Position numbers and translations under genes: made by a program. Positions 25,099-34,586 of a DNA stretch of 64,000 nt are shown here, in pieces (the first letter of the stretch is position 1; each line of letters opens with the position of its first letter). The notes below the pieces were generated by a model. The model had not been told where the DNA came from, ran no database searches, and was given only the letters and a program-made list of their open reading frames with translations. Source of the DNA: Paenibacillus uliginis N3/975 (lineage in GTDB: Bacteria; Bacillota; Bacilli; Paenibacillales; Paenibacillaceae); NCBI RefSeq assembly GCF_900177425.1, contig NZ_LT840184.1:1979213-2043212 (forward strand). Direction: 5' to 3'.

Positions 25099-26628
25099 AT
25101 GACACTAGATCAAGAAATAAAAACTCAACTAGCACAATATCTCCAGCTCCTGGAAGGCGATGTGGTGCTAAAAGTTAGTGTAGGCGACGATGAAGCATCT
25201 CAAGAGATGCTGGCACTGGTTGATGAAATTGCCAGTATGTCTACAAAGATAACGGTGGAAAAGACACAGTTATCTAGAACTCCAAGCTTTAGTGTAAATC
25301 GTGTAGGTGAAGATACTGGAGTAACCTTTGCTGGAACTCCGCTCGGTCACGAGTTTACTTCATTAGTATTAGCTCTATTACAGGTTAGCGGAAGACCTCC
25401 AAAGGTTGAGCAAAGTGTAATCGATCAGATCAAGAGCATTCAAGGCGAATATAAGTTTGAATCTTATATCAGCCTGAGCTGCCATAATTGTCCTGATGTT
25501 GTACAGGCTCTGAACTTGATGAGTATCTTCAATCCTGGTATTACTCATACGATGATTGACGGTGCGGTATTCAAAGAAGAGGTAGAGAGCAAGGAAGTAA
25601 TGGCTGTGCCAAGCGTTTACCTCAATGGTGAATTTTTCGACAGCGGTCGTATGACGGTTGAAGACATTCTTTCTAAGCTGGGTACTGGTCCGGACGCATC
25701 TGAGTTTGACAATAAGGATCCGTATGATGTACTTGTTGTTGGCGGTGGCCCAGCGGGTGCAAGTGCGGCGATTTACGCAGCGCGTAAAGGGATTCGCACA
25801 GGTATTGTTGCTGAACGATTTGGCGGTCAGGTCAATGACACGTTGAGCATTGAGAACTTTATCAGTGTGAAATATACAGAAGGTCCTAAGCTCGTAGCCA
25901 GTATTGAAGAGCAAGTGAAAGAGTACAACATCGATGTTATGAAATCACAGCGTGCTAAGCGTCTGGAGAAGAGAGATTTCATCGAAATTGAACTCGAAAA
26001 CGGTGCTGTTCTAAAGAGTAAGACAGTAATCGTATCGACAGGCGCGCGTTGGCGGAATATCGGTGTACCTGGTGAAGCAGAGTTCAAGAACAAAGGGGTA
26101 GCTTACTGCCCGCACTGTGATGGTCCTTTGTTCACAGGCAAAGATGTCGCGGTTGTTGGCGGCGGTAATTCAGGTGTTGAGGCTGCGATTGATCTTGCAG
26201 GTATTGTGAGAAATGTAACGGTTCTAGAGTTTGCGCCAGAGCTCAAAGCGGATGCTGTATTGCAAGATCGTCTTTACAGCCTGCCTAACGTTACTGTACT
26301 TAAGAACGTGCAAACAAAAGAAATTACCGGAACGGACAAGGTTAATGGTATTTCCTACATCGATCGTGAGACAGAAGAAACTCATCATATCGAATTGCAG
26401 GGTGTGTTTGTACAGATCGGTCTTCTACCAAATACAGAATGGTTAGCTGACACGGTTGAACGAACTCGCATGGGTGAGATCGTTGTAAACAGCCATGGTG
26501 CTACTAACGTACCTGGAGTGTTTGCTGCCGGCGATTGTACGAATAGTGCATACAAGCAGATCATCATCTCCATGGGATCTGGCGCCACTGCAGCCTTAGG
26601 TGCTTTCGATTATCTGATCCGCAATTAA
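25099..26628 (+). CDS. ahpF: Alkyl hydroperoxide reductase subunit F
   Basis: AhpF passes electrons from NADH through FAD and two disulfides to AhpC. The 509-residue protein has the N-terminal double thioredoxin-like domain with CHNC (128-131), an FAD motif GGGPAGASAAIYAARKG (about 212-228), the redox CPHC (CPHCDGPLF), an NAD motif GGGNSGVEAA, and a terminal FAD contact GVFAAGDCT. It is coupled to ahpC in a two-gene operon. Confidence 0.97.
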   Translation: MTLDQEIKTQLAQYLQLLEGDVVLKVSVGDDEASQEMLALVDEIASMSTKITVEKTQLSRTPSFSVNRVGEDTGVTFAGTPLGHEFTSLVLALLQVSGRPPKVEQSVIDQIKSIQGEYKFESYISLSCHNCPDVVQALNLMSIFNPGITHTMIDGAVFKEEVESKEVMAVPSVYLNGEFFDSGRMTVEDILSKLGTGPDASEFDNKDPYDVLVVGGGPAGASAAIYAARKGIRTGIVAERFGGQVNDTLSIENFISVKYTEGPKLVASIEEQVKEYNIDVMKSQRAKRLEKRDFIEIELENGAVLKSKTVIVSTGARWRNIGVPGEAEFKNKGVAYCPHCDGPLFTGKDVAVVGGGNSGVEAAIDLAGIVRNVTVLEFAPELKADAVLQDRLYSLPNVTVLKNVQTKEITGTDKVNGISYIDRETEETHHIELQGVFVQIGLLPNTEWLADTVERTRMGEIVVNSHGATNVPGVFAAGDCTNSAYKQIIISMGSGATAALGAFDYLIRN

Positions 26629-26680
26629 TCGATATTGTTATGAAGAGCAATTGCTTAATCTCTTGGTAGGTAAGCGAACA

Positions 26681-26711
26681 GTAGCCCTCATTTTTCACAA
26701 AGTGTGGGCTA
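26681..26711 (+). terminator. Weak terminator-like hairpin after ahpF
   Basis: TAGCCC (26682-26687) pairs with GGGCTA (26706-26711) with some inner pairing (CAC/GTG), but the T-run is interrupted. It probably contributes to ahpCF termination. Confidence 0.4.
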
Positions 26712-26810
26712 TTGTTATGCTATCCCATTAAATAACTGAGATATTCTGTATTTAATAATCATATGAACTAACAGCTAGTGGCGCCGCGCTCGTTCTTAGT
26801 TTATTGGTTA

Positions 26811-26867
26811 AAACGTAGCACGTACATTATGCATTTGATTGCATATTTACGTACTGCGTTTTTTTCA
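26811..26867 (+). terminator. Long imperfect hairpin with T-run in the ahpF-marR gap
   Basis: AACGTAGCACGTA pairs imperfectly with TACGTACTGCGTT around a second stem, ATGCA/TGCAT, and seven T follow (26861-26867). No complete plus-strand gene ends here, so it may be a distal ahpCF terminator or end an unannotated short transcript. The rest of 26629-27027 shows only a possible gene fragment on the minus strand. Confidence 0.5.
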
Positions 26868-27000
26868 TTTTAACATGAAAAATTTACTGTTAGCTCCAAG
26901 TGGTAGTTCAAACAAACTTCCTTCAACAACGAACAAACCAACCTTTTCATAAAATTTGACAATTATTTCATAAGTGGATATAGTTTCATCATAAAATAGT
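26865..27000 (-). pseudogene. Possible decayed acetyltransferase C-terminal fragment
   Basis: The minus-strand frame ends with YEIIVKFYEKVGLFVVEG and then SLFELPLGANSKFFMLK before TGA. FYEKVG.FVVEG is strongly reminiscent of the last strand-helix-strand of GNAT proteins (FYEKLGF..EG). The upstream part of such a gene is missing: the frame runs into the promoter region and start of the divergent marR gene. No start signal is visible. Chance resemblance remains possible. Confidence 0.3.
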
Positions 27001-27027
27001 TTGATTAGTGAACTAAATAGGACAGGG

Positions 27028-27507
27028 GTGAGCAACATCGATCTGAAACATGCCGAGAGCTGGATCAAACGTTATATAGAGGCAGATATGATGGTTAGCA
27101 GACGAATACTAGCGGATACCCGTGAAGGGATCGGCGTTGAGCTGACGCGCGAGCAGTATCAAGTGATGTGTCTGATCCATAATAATGAACGATGCACATC
27201 TACTTTTTTGGCGGATTTATTGTTTGTCGGCAAAAGCTCCATTACGGCGATTGTCAACAGATTGGTGGAACGGAATTGGATTGAGAGAGCACGTGATGAA
27301 GAAGACCGCAGAGTGGTCTATTTGACATTGACAGAAAATGGTCGCAGTATGCATCAACAGGCCGAGCTTCAGCTGCAGTCACTTGTGTCGTCGTATTTGA
27401 CCCATTTTGACGAGGGGGAAGTGGAGCACTTTATAACATTGTATGAAAAGCTGGCCAGACTGATGCAGGAGCATGGAGGGGGGCTAGAGAATGAAAACGA
27501 TACTTAA
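27028..27507 (+). CDS. MarR-family regulator of the MMPL exporter
   Basis: The 159-residue winged-helix protein has its recognition region at FLADLLFVGKSSITAIVNRL and its wing at RARDEEDRRVVYLTLTENG. GTG 27028 with AGGA 5 bases upstream is favoured; an earlier TTG at 27001 has no ribosome-binding site. The last 17 bases overlap the MMPL gene start at 27491, so the two are translationally coupled and the regulator likely controls the exporter. Confidence 0.86.
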   Translation: MSNIDLKHAESWIKRYIEADMMVSRRILADTREGIGVELTREQYQVMCLIHNNERCTSTFLADLLFVGKSSITAIVNRLVERNWIERARDEEDRRVVYLTLTENGRSMHQQAELQLQSLVSSYLTHFDEGEVEHFITLYEKLARLMQEHGGGLENENDT

Positions 27508-30500
27508 AGCCAGATGGGCTGTCGTCGTATTATGGTTGGCTGCTGCTGTTGTAATGCTGTTTACTGCTCCGTCGATGGGTGATCTGGTCCGGGAAAAAGG
27601 ACAGCTGTCCGTTCCGGATGGATATTCTTCAACCCGAGCAGCCCAGATATTGAAAGAGATGAATACAGGCAAGGGTGGAGGGAATCTGGTTCAATCCGCC
27701 ATGGTTTTTTATGACTCAAACGGTTTGGGGGAAGCTGGAAAGAGTAAGGTTAAGAAAGCTGTTTCCGACTTAAAAGCACAGCAGTATGTATTAGGTATTG
27801 ATACGATTATGAATCCATTTGACGAACCTGCTCTTGAAGACAAGATGATATCCAAAGACGGCAAGACCATTATGATCGCTGTCTCAGCAGATATGGATAA
27901 GATGCCGGTTAAAGAACTGAGAACGAAAGTGCATGAAACACTTGGCGATATCGGAGTGGAATATTTTCTTACTGGTAATGAACTGATTAATGAAGATACG
28001 ATTCAGGGCTCACAAGACGGACTCAAGAAGACGGAATACATAACGATTATATTTATTCTTGTGATTTTATTTGCCGTGTTCCGTTCTTTTGTTGCTCCGT
28101 TCGTTCCTTTACTGACCGTTGGTATCAGTTACCTGGTGTCCCAGGGCATCGTAGCCATTCTCGTGGACACGGTCGATTTTCCGCTGTCCACCTTTACGCA
28201 AATCTTTATGGTTGCGGTCATGTTCGGGATCGGTACAGACTATTGTATCCTGCTGATCAGTCGGTACAAGGAAGAGCTGATGTGTCAGGAAGATACTGTT
28301 TCAGCGATCGTGGAAACCTATCGAACAGCCGGTAAAACGGTATTTTTCTCGGGCCTTGCCGTTTTTATTGGGTTCCTGTCCATCGGACTATCGCAGTTTA
28401 TCCTTTACCGGTCTGCGGTAGCTGTAGCGATCGGCATCGCGGTTATGCTCGCAGCGCTGTATACGGTGGTGCCTTTTTTCATGGCGGTGCTTGGCAATAA
28501 GCTGTTCTGGCCTTCAAAAGGCTCGTTGGAGCATAAAGAGAGTCGGATATGGGGCCTTACGGGTTCCTTCTCGCTCAAGCGTCCATTGGCAGCGCTACTG
28601 ATTGTTGCCGTCATTTGCGCACCATTTCTGTTCACGTATAATGGGCAGCTGTCGTTTAACAGTATGGAAGAAATCAGTGAAGATTATGAATCCGTTAAAG
28701 GCTTTAACCTCATAGAAGCGGGCTTCGGTGCAGGTCAATCCATGCCGGCAACGGTCGTCATCAAAAATGATGACAGGATGGATACAGGCGAATATATGGC
28801 TTTGACGGAAAAAATATCACGTGAGCTGCTGAAGGTTAATGACGTAGACTCTGTCCGAAGCTTGTCTCGTCCGACTGGAGATGAAATCCAGGATTTCCAG
28901 ATCTCCGAACAGGTCGGTACTTTGAATGAAGGGCTGGATCAGACGACGGACGGTTTATCAGAAATTCAAAAGGGACTGTCCGAGGCCAGCAGACAATTAA
29001 GTCAAAATGGTCCTAAACTTAGAGAAGCGGCAGAAAGCAGCGGCAAACTGACTCAAGGTACTGCTGAACTGAAGCAAGGGATCGGGGAGCTAGGTAATGC
29101 ACTCAAGCAAATTCAGGACGGCGTACAGAGTGGCTCTATTGGGGCTGGTGAGCTTAAGAAAGGTCTTCAAACGGCAAAACAAAGTGCCCAGCAGCTTGCG
29201 ACCGCCAATAACGAGCTGCTTAAAGGTTACCGGCAGGCAGCTCAAGGGGTAGGTGCTTTGAGCACCGCGATGACTGAAATTCAAGGGCAGCTTAGCGGCG
29301 TTGCCGTAGTCCTGAGCGGACTGGAGGCTTCCTTTAAACGTTTGGAGGCATCCCGACCGGAACTTCTTCAGGATGCGGATTACTTAACGATACGCGGTAC
29401 TGTCGGTGAGGCAGGTAAAGGTGCCTCTCAGCTTGCTGCAGGGCTGACCCAAATGCAGCAGCAGACTAAACAAGCAGCAGACGGCTTGAATAAAGCCAAT
29501 AAAGGCTTTGCAGCTGCGGCATCCGGTCAACAGGCACTCGCCAATGGCTTTGACCAGTTGATTTCCGGCATGAACGCATTACAAAAAGGGCTTCAACAAG
29601 CGGCAAGCGGCCAAGGCCAAGTCGTAGGCAAACTTCCTTCGATTCAATCCGGTATGGAGCAACTGCAGGGAGGACAGGAGCAAATTCAGGAAGCTTTTGG
29701 CCAATTGTCAGGCCAGATTTCTCAGCTGACAGATGGCCTGAATCAAAGCGTTGATGGACTTGCGAAGATCAGCGGAGGACTGGATACAGCACAAGATTAT
29801 CTTGCACAAATTCAAGCAGCGCCAGATAAAGAATTAAGTGGGTTCTTTATTCCACAGGAGGCACTTGACCATAAGGATATGCAGCGGGCTTTTGACAATT
29901 ACTTGTCACCGGACCGGAAAATTATGACTATCGATGTTGTTTTTGAAGGGAATCCATATGCTGCCGATACATTAGACAGTGTGAAAGAAATAGAAAATAC
30001 GGTGACTCGTGCAGTAAAAGGTACGAAGTTGGAAAATGCCGAACGGGCAATCAGCGGTGTAACTAGCACATTTTCGGATTTGAAAATGATTTCGGATGAG
30101 GATTATAATCGGACAGTCATCCTGATGATGACAGGAATACTGCTGATTCTGATCGTTCTGCTGCGGTCCATCATTATGCCGATCTATCTTTTATTCTCAC
30201 TGATCATTACGTACTATGTGTCACTTGGAATGACCGAATTTGTTTTTGTTGATCTGTTGGGATACTCGGGCATAAGTTGGGCGACTCCGTTCTTTGGATT
30301 CGTTATGCTTACGGCACTTGGTGTGGATTACAGCATCTTCTTGATGGACCGTTTTAACGAGAACAAAACGATGGATGTACAGGATGCAATACTCCATGCC
30401 ATGAGAAACATGGGTACGGTCATCTTATCAGCAGTCTTGATCCTGGGCGGTACCTTTGCAGCCATGTATCCATCAGGCGTCCTGTCTATGATGCAGATAG

Positions 30501-30655
30501 CGACGGTTGTACTAACCGGTCTTGTGCTCTACGCATTGGTGTTCCTGCCGTTCTTTGTGCCCGTGATGGTAAAAATGTTCGGTAAAGGCAATTGGTGGCC
30601 ATTTAGCGGGCCTAAATCACAGTCTGATGATCATCAACAAAACTTAAATATGTAA
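27491..30655 (+). CDS. MMPL/RND-family exporter, large membrane transporter
   Basis: This 1054-residue protein has two MMPL halves. The first has an N-terminal helix (about 6-24), an extracellular porter domain, then a helix cluster near 180-345 with GIGTDYCILLISRYKEEL, the RND proton-relay region. The second has a helix cluster near 865-1035 with TALGVDYSIFLMDRFNE. Between them (about 475-780) is an unusually long Gln/Gly/Ala-rich, heptad-like segment (LNEGLDQTTDGLSEIQKGL repeats) that should form an extended extracellular coiled coil, as in YdfJ-like and YhgE/Pip-containing proteins. Likely cargo is a lipid, surfactant or drug; unproven. Confidence 0.9.
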   Translation: MKTILKARWAVVVLWLAAAVVMLFTAPSMGDLVREKGQLSVPDGYSSTRAAQILKEMNTGKGGGNLVQSAMVFYDSNGLGEAGKSKVKKAVSDLKAQQYVLGIDTIMNPFDEPALEDKMISKDGKTIMIAVSADMDKMPVKELRTKVHETLGDIGVEYFLTGNELINEDTIQGSQDGLKKTEYITIIFILVILFAVFRSFVAPFVPLLTVGISYLVSQGIVAILVDTVDFPLSTFTQIFMVAVMFGIGTDYCILLISRYKEELMCQEDTVSAIVETYRTAGKTVFFSGLAVFIGFLSIGLSQFILYRSAVAVAIGIAVMLAALYTVVPFFMAVLGNKLFWPSKGSLEHKESRIWGLTGSFSLKRPLAALLIVAVICAPFLFTYNGQLSFNSMEEISEDYESVKGFNLIEAGFGAGQSMPATVVIKNDDRMDTGEYMALTEKISRELLKVNDVDSVRSLSRPTGDEIQDFQISEQVGTLNEGLDQTTDGLSEIQKGLSEASRQLSQNGPKLREAAESSGKLTQGTAELKQGIGELGNALKQIQDGVQSGSIGAGELKKGLQTAKQSAQQLATANNELLKGYRQAAQGVGALSTAMTEIQGQLSGVAVVLSGLEASFKRLEASRPELLQDADYLTIRGTVGEAGKGASQLAAGLTQMQQQTKQAADGLNKANKGFAAAASGQQALANGFDQLISGMNALQKGLQQAASGQGQVVGKLPSIQSGMEQLQGGQEQIQEAFGQLSGQISQLTDGLNQSVDGLAKISGGLDTAQDYLAQIQAAPDKELSGFFIPQEALDHKDMQRAFDNYLSPDRKIMTIDVVFEGNPYAADTLDSVKEIENTVTRAVKGTKLENAERAISGVTSTFSDLKMISDEDYNRTVILMMTGILLILIVLLRSIIMPIYLLFSLIITYYVSLGMTEFVFVDLLGYSGISWATPFFGFVMLTALGVDYSIFLMDRFNENKTMDVQDAILHAMRNMGTVILSAVLILGGTFAAMYPSGVLSMMQIATVVLTGLVLYALVFLPFFVPVMVKMFGKGNWWPFSGPKSQSDDHQQNLNM

Positions 30656-30769
30656 CTCCCAATCAACTCCCCCAGCCAAGGTTTTTCGTTTCAAACGAGG
30701 CTACTTCCCGTTTCGGATATCGAGGATTAATCATATGATATCTAACATGAGCAGGGGGAGGTGAATGGG

Positions 30770-31405
30770 GTGGTGTACCATTACACCGCTGTTGGCGACT
30801 CCCTGACCTTCGGGATTGGGGCTGTGCCTGGCAGCGGTTTTGTGCCGTTATACAGGTGGATGTCCGAGGTACATCTTCAGCAGTTTGTAGCTTATGACAA
30901 TTTGGGGATCAACGGGTTAACTTCAGAGGAGCTATATGAACGGGTGATGAGAGATTCAAGGTTCCGGAGTCGGTTAAAAGAAGCGAGTATCATTACCATC
31001 TCTATTGGAGGGAATGATCTGATCCGTGCCGTAAAGTCATCAGGAGGTCATCCAGACAAAGCGAAGCTGGATATAGCTCTAATTCGTTGTCAGCAAAATA
31101 TGTCCGGCATTCTCGGCGCCATTCGTAAATTAAAGACAGGCAGCAGACAGCCATACATTATCAGGGCAGTGGGCTTGTACAATCCGTATCCTTCCTGGGG
31201 AGATGCAGCAGAATATGTTATACGCTTTAACAGGTACTTGATAGGATTGGGAGATGGGGGATATTTTCGGGTAGCCGATGTATATTCCCGGTTTGCAGGC
31301 CGGGAGCAAGAGATGCTCTCTATTGATGGCGTCCATCCAAACACGAAAGGACATCGTGTTATTGCGGAGCAGCTGAACCAGCTTGGGTACAAGCCTTTAA
31401 AGTAG
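30770..31405 (+). CDS. SGNH/GDSL-type hydrolase
   Basis: The protein (about 211 residues) carries the SGNH blocks: I GDSLTFGIG with nucleophile Ser, III SIGGNDL with the Gly-Asn oxyanion pair, and V SIDGVHPNTKGH with the Asp-His pair. No signal peptide is seen, so it is a cytoplasmic esterase/lipase-like hydrolase. GGGGGAGG (about 30753-30762) is spaced properly for GTG 30770 or 30773; GTG 30761 is inside it. The substrate is unknown. Confidence 0.86.
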   Translation: MVYHYTAVGDSLTFGIGAVPGSGFVPLYRWMSEVHLQQFVAYDNLGINGLTSEELYERVMRDSRFRSRLKEASIITISIGGNDLIRAVKSSGGHPDKAKLDIALIRCQQNMSGILGAIRKLKTGSRQPYIIRAVGLYNPYPSWGDAAEYVIRFNRYLIGLGDGGYFRVADVYSRFAGREQEMLSIDGVHPNTKGHRVIAEQLNQLGYKPLK

Positions 31406-31442
31406 AGGTAAGTACACAGCGAATCACCGCATATTTGCATAA

Positions 31443-31481
31443 GAAAAACCGGCTCCTTGAACCTTGAAGGTGCCGGTTTTG
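31443..31481 (+). terminator. Intrinsic terminator after the SGNH hydrolase gene
   Basis: AAAAACCGGC pairs with GCCGGTTTT, with an inner CCTT/AAGG contribution. It also faces the convergent TPR gene, ending at 31513. Confidence 0.75.
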
Positions 31482-31512
31482 TGAATTGGTAAAAAAATCT
31501 GTTCATGCGGAT

Positions 31513-32184
31513 TTATAAGATGCTTTTTAAAAGGCTTTGAACAGCCCACTTTCGTTCCTGTCGCTTCTTATACTTTGGCAATGACTTGTACACTTCCACG
31601 GATTCCTTGAAGGCCTGTTTCGCGTCTTCGTTTCTTCCAAGATCCTTGTACATGGATCCGAGTAAGTAATAAGCTTCGCTGGAGGAGGAATGTGCAGCTT
31701 GAAATTGTTGAACGTAGGAGATTGCTTTTTCACGATCACTGGTTTTATAAGCCCCCGCCAACCTTAAATAAGGCCGTCCGTATTTTACTCTGGGATTCAT
31801 CTCGAGTGCTTTTAAAATATATTGCTCACCTTGCGGAATGTTCCCGGTGTTCAGGTGACAGGTCCCCAGATCATCCCAATATTCCGCGGAATCTTCAGAG
31901 CTGGCATGAATGGATTCAAGTAGTTCCAAAGCTTCCTTGTATTTATGGCGTTCGATGAGCAGTCTGGCAAGTTCGTGCCGTGAAGATACATCACTTGGAC
32001 TGTTCGCAATTATGGTACGAAGTTTGGAGATGCCGCGCATTCGTTTTAAAGGGCGGGTGAAGCTCGGAAACATACCGACAAATCGGCGGTCCAATAAATA
32101 AACGATAAGAAGTATGACCAGTATGGCTATGACCGGGTTGCCCAAAATTCTCCATAATAAAAGAAATCCAATAAAGTTACCCAT
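31513..32184 (-). CDS. Membrane-anchored tetratricopeptide-repeat protein
   Basis: The 223-residue product has one N-terminal membrane helix (about 14-31, LGNPVIAILVILLIVYLL) followed by four or five TPR helix pairs. Examples are SSRHELARLLIERHKYKEAL, AEYWDDLGTCHLNTGNIPQG and AYYLLGSMYKDLGRNEDA. TPRs bind partner proteins, here probably at the inner face of the membrane. GGAGG stands 6 bases before the ATG. It follows the Tet(M)-like gene by 24 bases on the same strand, as a probable two-gene operon. Confidence 0.8.
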   Translation of the reverse strand: MGNFIGFLLLWRILGNPVIAILVILLIVYLLDRRFVGMFPSFTRPLKRMRGISKLRTIIANSPSDVSSRHELARLLIERHKYKEALELLESIHASSEDSAEYWDDLGTCHLNTGNIPQGEQYILKALEMNPRVKYGRPYLRLAGAYKTSDREKAISYVQQFQAAHSSSSEAYYLLGSMYKDLGRNEDAKQAFKESVEVYKSLPKYKKRQERKWAVQSLLKSIL

Positions 32185-32208
32185 TTTTATCCTCCATTTA
32201 TTAATTCG

Positions 32209-34200
32209 TTACACATTGGATAAAGCATTCCGCATGCTGAGAATAAAATGGGACTGGTCCAGCGGATTAACACCCCGGCGTTCGCGTGTGACGTTACTTC
32301 CGGGCGGACATTGTTCATAGCCGGCAAATGAAGTAGTCCACACGCCCCGACCGCCGGTTAAAGAGCGGACTTGAATAGGGAAATCGAGTGATTCGGCTGC
32401 CGGTACAAGCCCCTCTACGATACACCGGCCTCCGGAGATGACCGGGCTGTCGAATGTGGCCCTCATTTGGACGAGGTCGCTGAGCATACGTCCGCCATTC
32501 TCCTCAGGAACAGTCAGCCGGAAGCGGAGCATAGGTTCGAGCAGTATCGTTCCGGAAGCTGCCAGCCCGTTCATCACCGCCATCGGTGTGGCAATGACAA
32601 AATCGAGGGGATGCGTATGCCACACATGGTGCTCGCCTTCTACGAGTGTGATCTTAAGATCGGTTACTTCCCAGCCGAATAGTCCTTGGCGAAGGGCTTC
32701 CGGTACTCGTCTTGCGACCTCATTCTGATAACTCTGGAGAAGATTCTCATTCCGGACAATGGAACTGTACTCTAGACCGCTGCCGCGGGGAAGGGGTTCC
32801 ATGTCGAAGCGCAGCACCGCCCAGCAAGGTTTCGGCATCGTGTAAGCAACAAATCCCTGGGCTGCCGATGCCAGCGTTTCTTTGTAAATGACCGAAGGCG
32901 GATCAAAAACGACCTCAAGGTGGTATCGGTTTAAAAGTATGTTTTCCAATATCTCCAGCTGAATGGTTCCCATCACTTTCAGATGAAGCTCCCGTTCAAC
33001 CGGCATCCATTGAAAATCCAGCAACGGATCTTCATCTGTAAGCTCCTGAAGTGCTTCTGCTAATTCCTGATATCGTGAAACTTCCTTGCTTCGGACCTGC
33101 ACCGTTAGTAGCGGAACCGCCATCTCAGGGGAGGCAGGAACACCTTCCGTGTTTCCGAGGATGTCTCCAATCCGGGTCTGTACCAGGCCATATACAGCCG
33201 CAATGTCGCCTGCTGCCGCCTGGCCGGTGTCTACCAGTTTACCGCCGCTATCCATTTTGCGGATCTGGGTGATTTTCTCGGTGATGTTTCTGGTGGAGTT
33301 AAAGAGGGAGTCGCGGTTTTTCAAAATACCGTTATAGAGGCGTACATATGCAGTCCGGCCCATATTTGAGTCACGCTCGATTTTATATACGACGCCCGAT
33401 AGCTCAGCACCTTCATTGCCGCCGGCTTCCGGCAGGTATTCGGTTATATGATCCAGCAGTTCACGGATACCGATGCCTCGTTGAGAAGCTCCGAAACAGA
33501 CGGGAAAGGATTGACCAATAAGGGTATATTCTTTAAGTTTATTTCGAATGTCTTCTTTCGGAAGAGTGCCGTTTTCAACGTAACGATCCAGCAGGTCTTC
33601 GTCGAGTCCGGCAGCCAGCTCCGTTGCATAATGCAGGCTGGTCTCGACAGCAGGGTTGCTGCTGTCACTATCGCTCCAGATAGAGGACACGCTATGAAAA
33701 GTTTCTCCTTCACCAAGTGGTGAGTTTACAGGAAAGATGTCAGGGGAGAGTACACGCCGGATTTCATCCATCAGACTCTTGGTGTCGACACCTGTCCTAT
33801 CCATTTTATTTATGTAGATCAAGGTTGGAATCCCGAGCGAACGCAAGGTCTGCCAGACGGTTTCGGTCTGGGATTGAATACCTTCGGCTGCGGAGATGAT
33901 AAGTACAGCACCATCCATGACCCTAAGCGGCCGCTCTACCTCGGACAGAAAGTCGACGTGTCCCGGTGTATCGATCAGGTTGAGCCTTGTGCCGTTCCAT
34001 TCCAGCGAGGCTGAGGCGGATTTTACCGATATGCCCCGTTCGCGTTCCACCTCCAACCGATCGGTTTGGGCGGTACCATCATTAACGCTGCCCAGCTTGC
34101 GTATAGCCCCGCTGTAAAACAGCAAATGTTCGGTGGTTGTCGTCTTTCCGGCATCGACATGAGCGAAGATACCAACATTACGAATCGGGGTCTTGTGCAT
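32209..34200 (-). CDS. Tet(M)/Tet(O)-like ribosomal-protection GTPase
   Basis: These EF-G paralogues displace tetracycline from the ribosome. The 663-residue product has GTPase motifs G1 AHVDAGKTTTTEH (13-25), G3 DTPGHVDF and G4 INKMDR, then domains II-V of EF-G order, matching the roughly 640-residue Tet(M) class in length. Chromosomal homologues of this type are common in Paenibacillus and often form a branch apart from acquired tet genes; resistance is therefore not certain. No leader peptide or transposon is adjacent, unlike mobile tet(M). TAGGAG precedes the ATG. Confidence 0.85.
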   Translation of the reverse strand: MHKTPIRNVGIFAHVDAGKTTTTEHLLFYSGAIRKLGSVNDGTAQTDRLEVERERGISVKSASASLEWNGTRLNLIDTPGHVDFLSEVERPLRVMDGAVLIISAAEGIQSQTETVWQTLRSLGIPTLIYINKMDRTGVDTKSLMDEIRRVLSPDIFPVNSPLGEGETFHSVSSIWSDSDSSNPAVETSLHYATELAAGLDEDLLDRYVENGTLPKEDIRNKLKEYTLIGQSFPVCFGASQRGIGIRELLDHITEYLPEAGGNEGAELSGVVYKIERDSNMGRTAYVRLYNGILKNRDSLFNSTRNITEKITQIRKMDSGGKLVDTGQAAAGDIAAVYGLVQTRIGDILGNTEGVPASPEMAVPLLTVQVRSKEVSRYQELAEALQELTDEDPLLDFQWMPVERELHLKVMGTIQLEILENILLNRYHLEVVFDPPSVIYKETLASAAQGFVAYTMPKPCWAVLRFDMEPLPRGSGLEYSSIVRNENLLQSYQNEVARRVPEALRQGLFGWEVTDLKITLVEGEHHVWHTHPLDFVIATPMAVMNGLAASGTILLEPMLRFRLTVPEENGGRMLSDLVQMRATFDSPVISGGRCIVEGLVPAAESLDFPIQVRSLTGGRGVWTTSFAGYEQCPPGSNVTRERRGVNPLDQSHFILSMRNALSNV

Positions 34201-34230
34201 CTGTTTAGGCTCCTACGAATTGTTGTTTTA

Positions 34231-34410
34231 AGAGGTTGTTCAAAAAGTCCGCTTTTGATCACGAAGTGAATCAGGAAGTGGGCTCGGCATCGAATCTTGA
34301 ATTTAGCCGGTCCTTCCGGTGCTCACGTACCCAAAACGTACGCTCCGCTCCTCAGTCCCTAGCTTCTTCCAACCTTCTCGGTGCTGAAAACCGACCTTTT
34401 TGAACACGCA
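34231..34410. repeat. Approximately 180-base dispersed repeat with inverted ends
   Basis: The ends TGTTCAAAAAG (34237-34247) and CTTTTTGAACA (34396-34406) are exact inverted repeats. Between them is a non-coding interior with a CGTAC-containing palindromic section (34327-34342). A short derivative with the same ends is at 45786-45813. It resembles an intergenic repeat family I recall from Paenibacillus genomes. The remaining part of the 34201-34586 gap holds only the promoter side of the next gene. Confidence 0.6.
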
Positions 34411-34586
34411 CTTTAATATACTAAATAAGTATATCACACTTATTATCGTTCTCAGCAGCATGATGAATCTCCAGAAGGAACGTAAAGAATCATTAGGCAG
34501 AACAGAAAATGATTTTTCTGGACTGCCTTTTGTTTTTAAGTATGCTTAGGTTATGTGGAAGCAAGATATTTTAGGGGGAATCAAGC

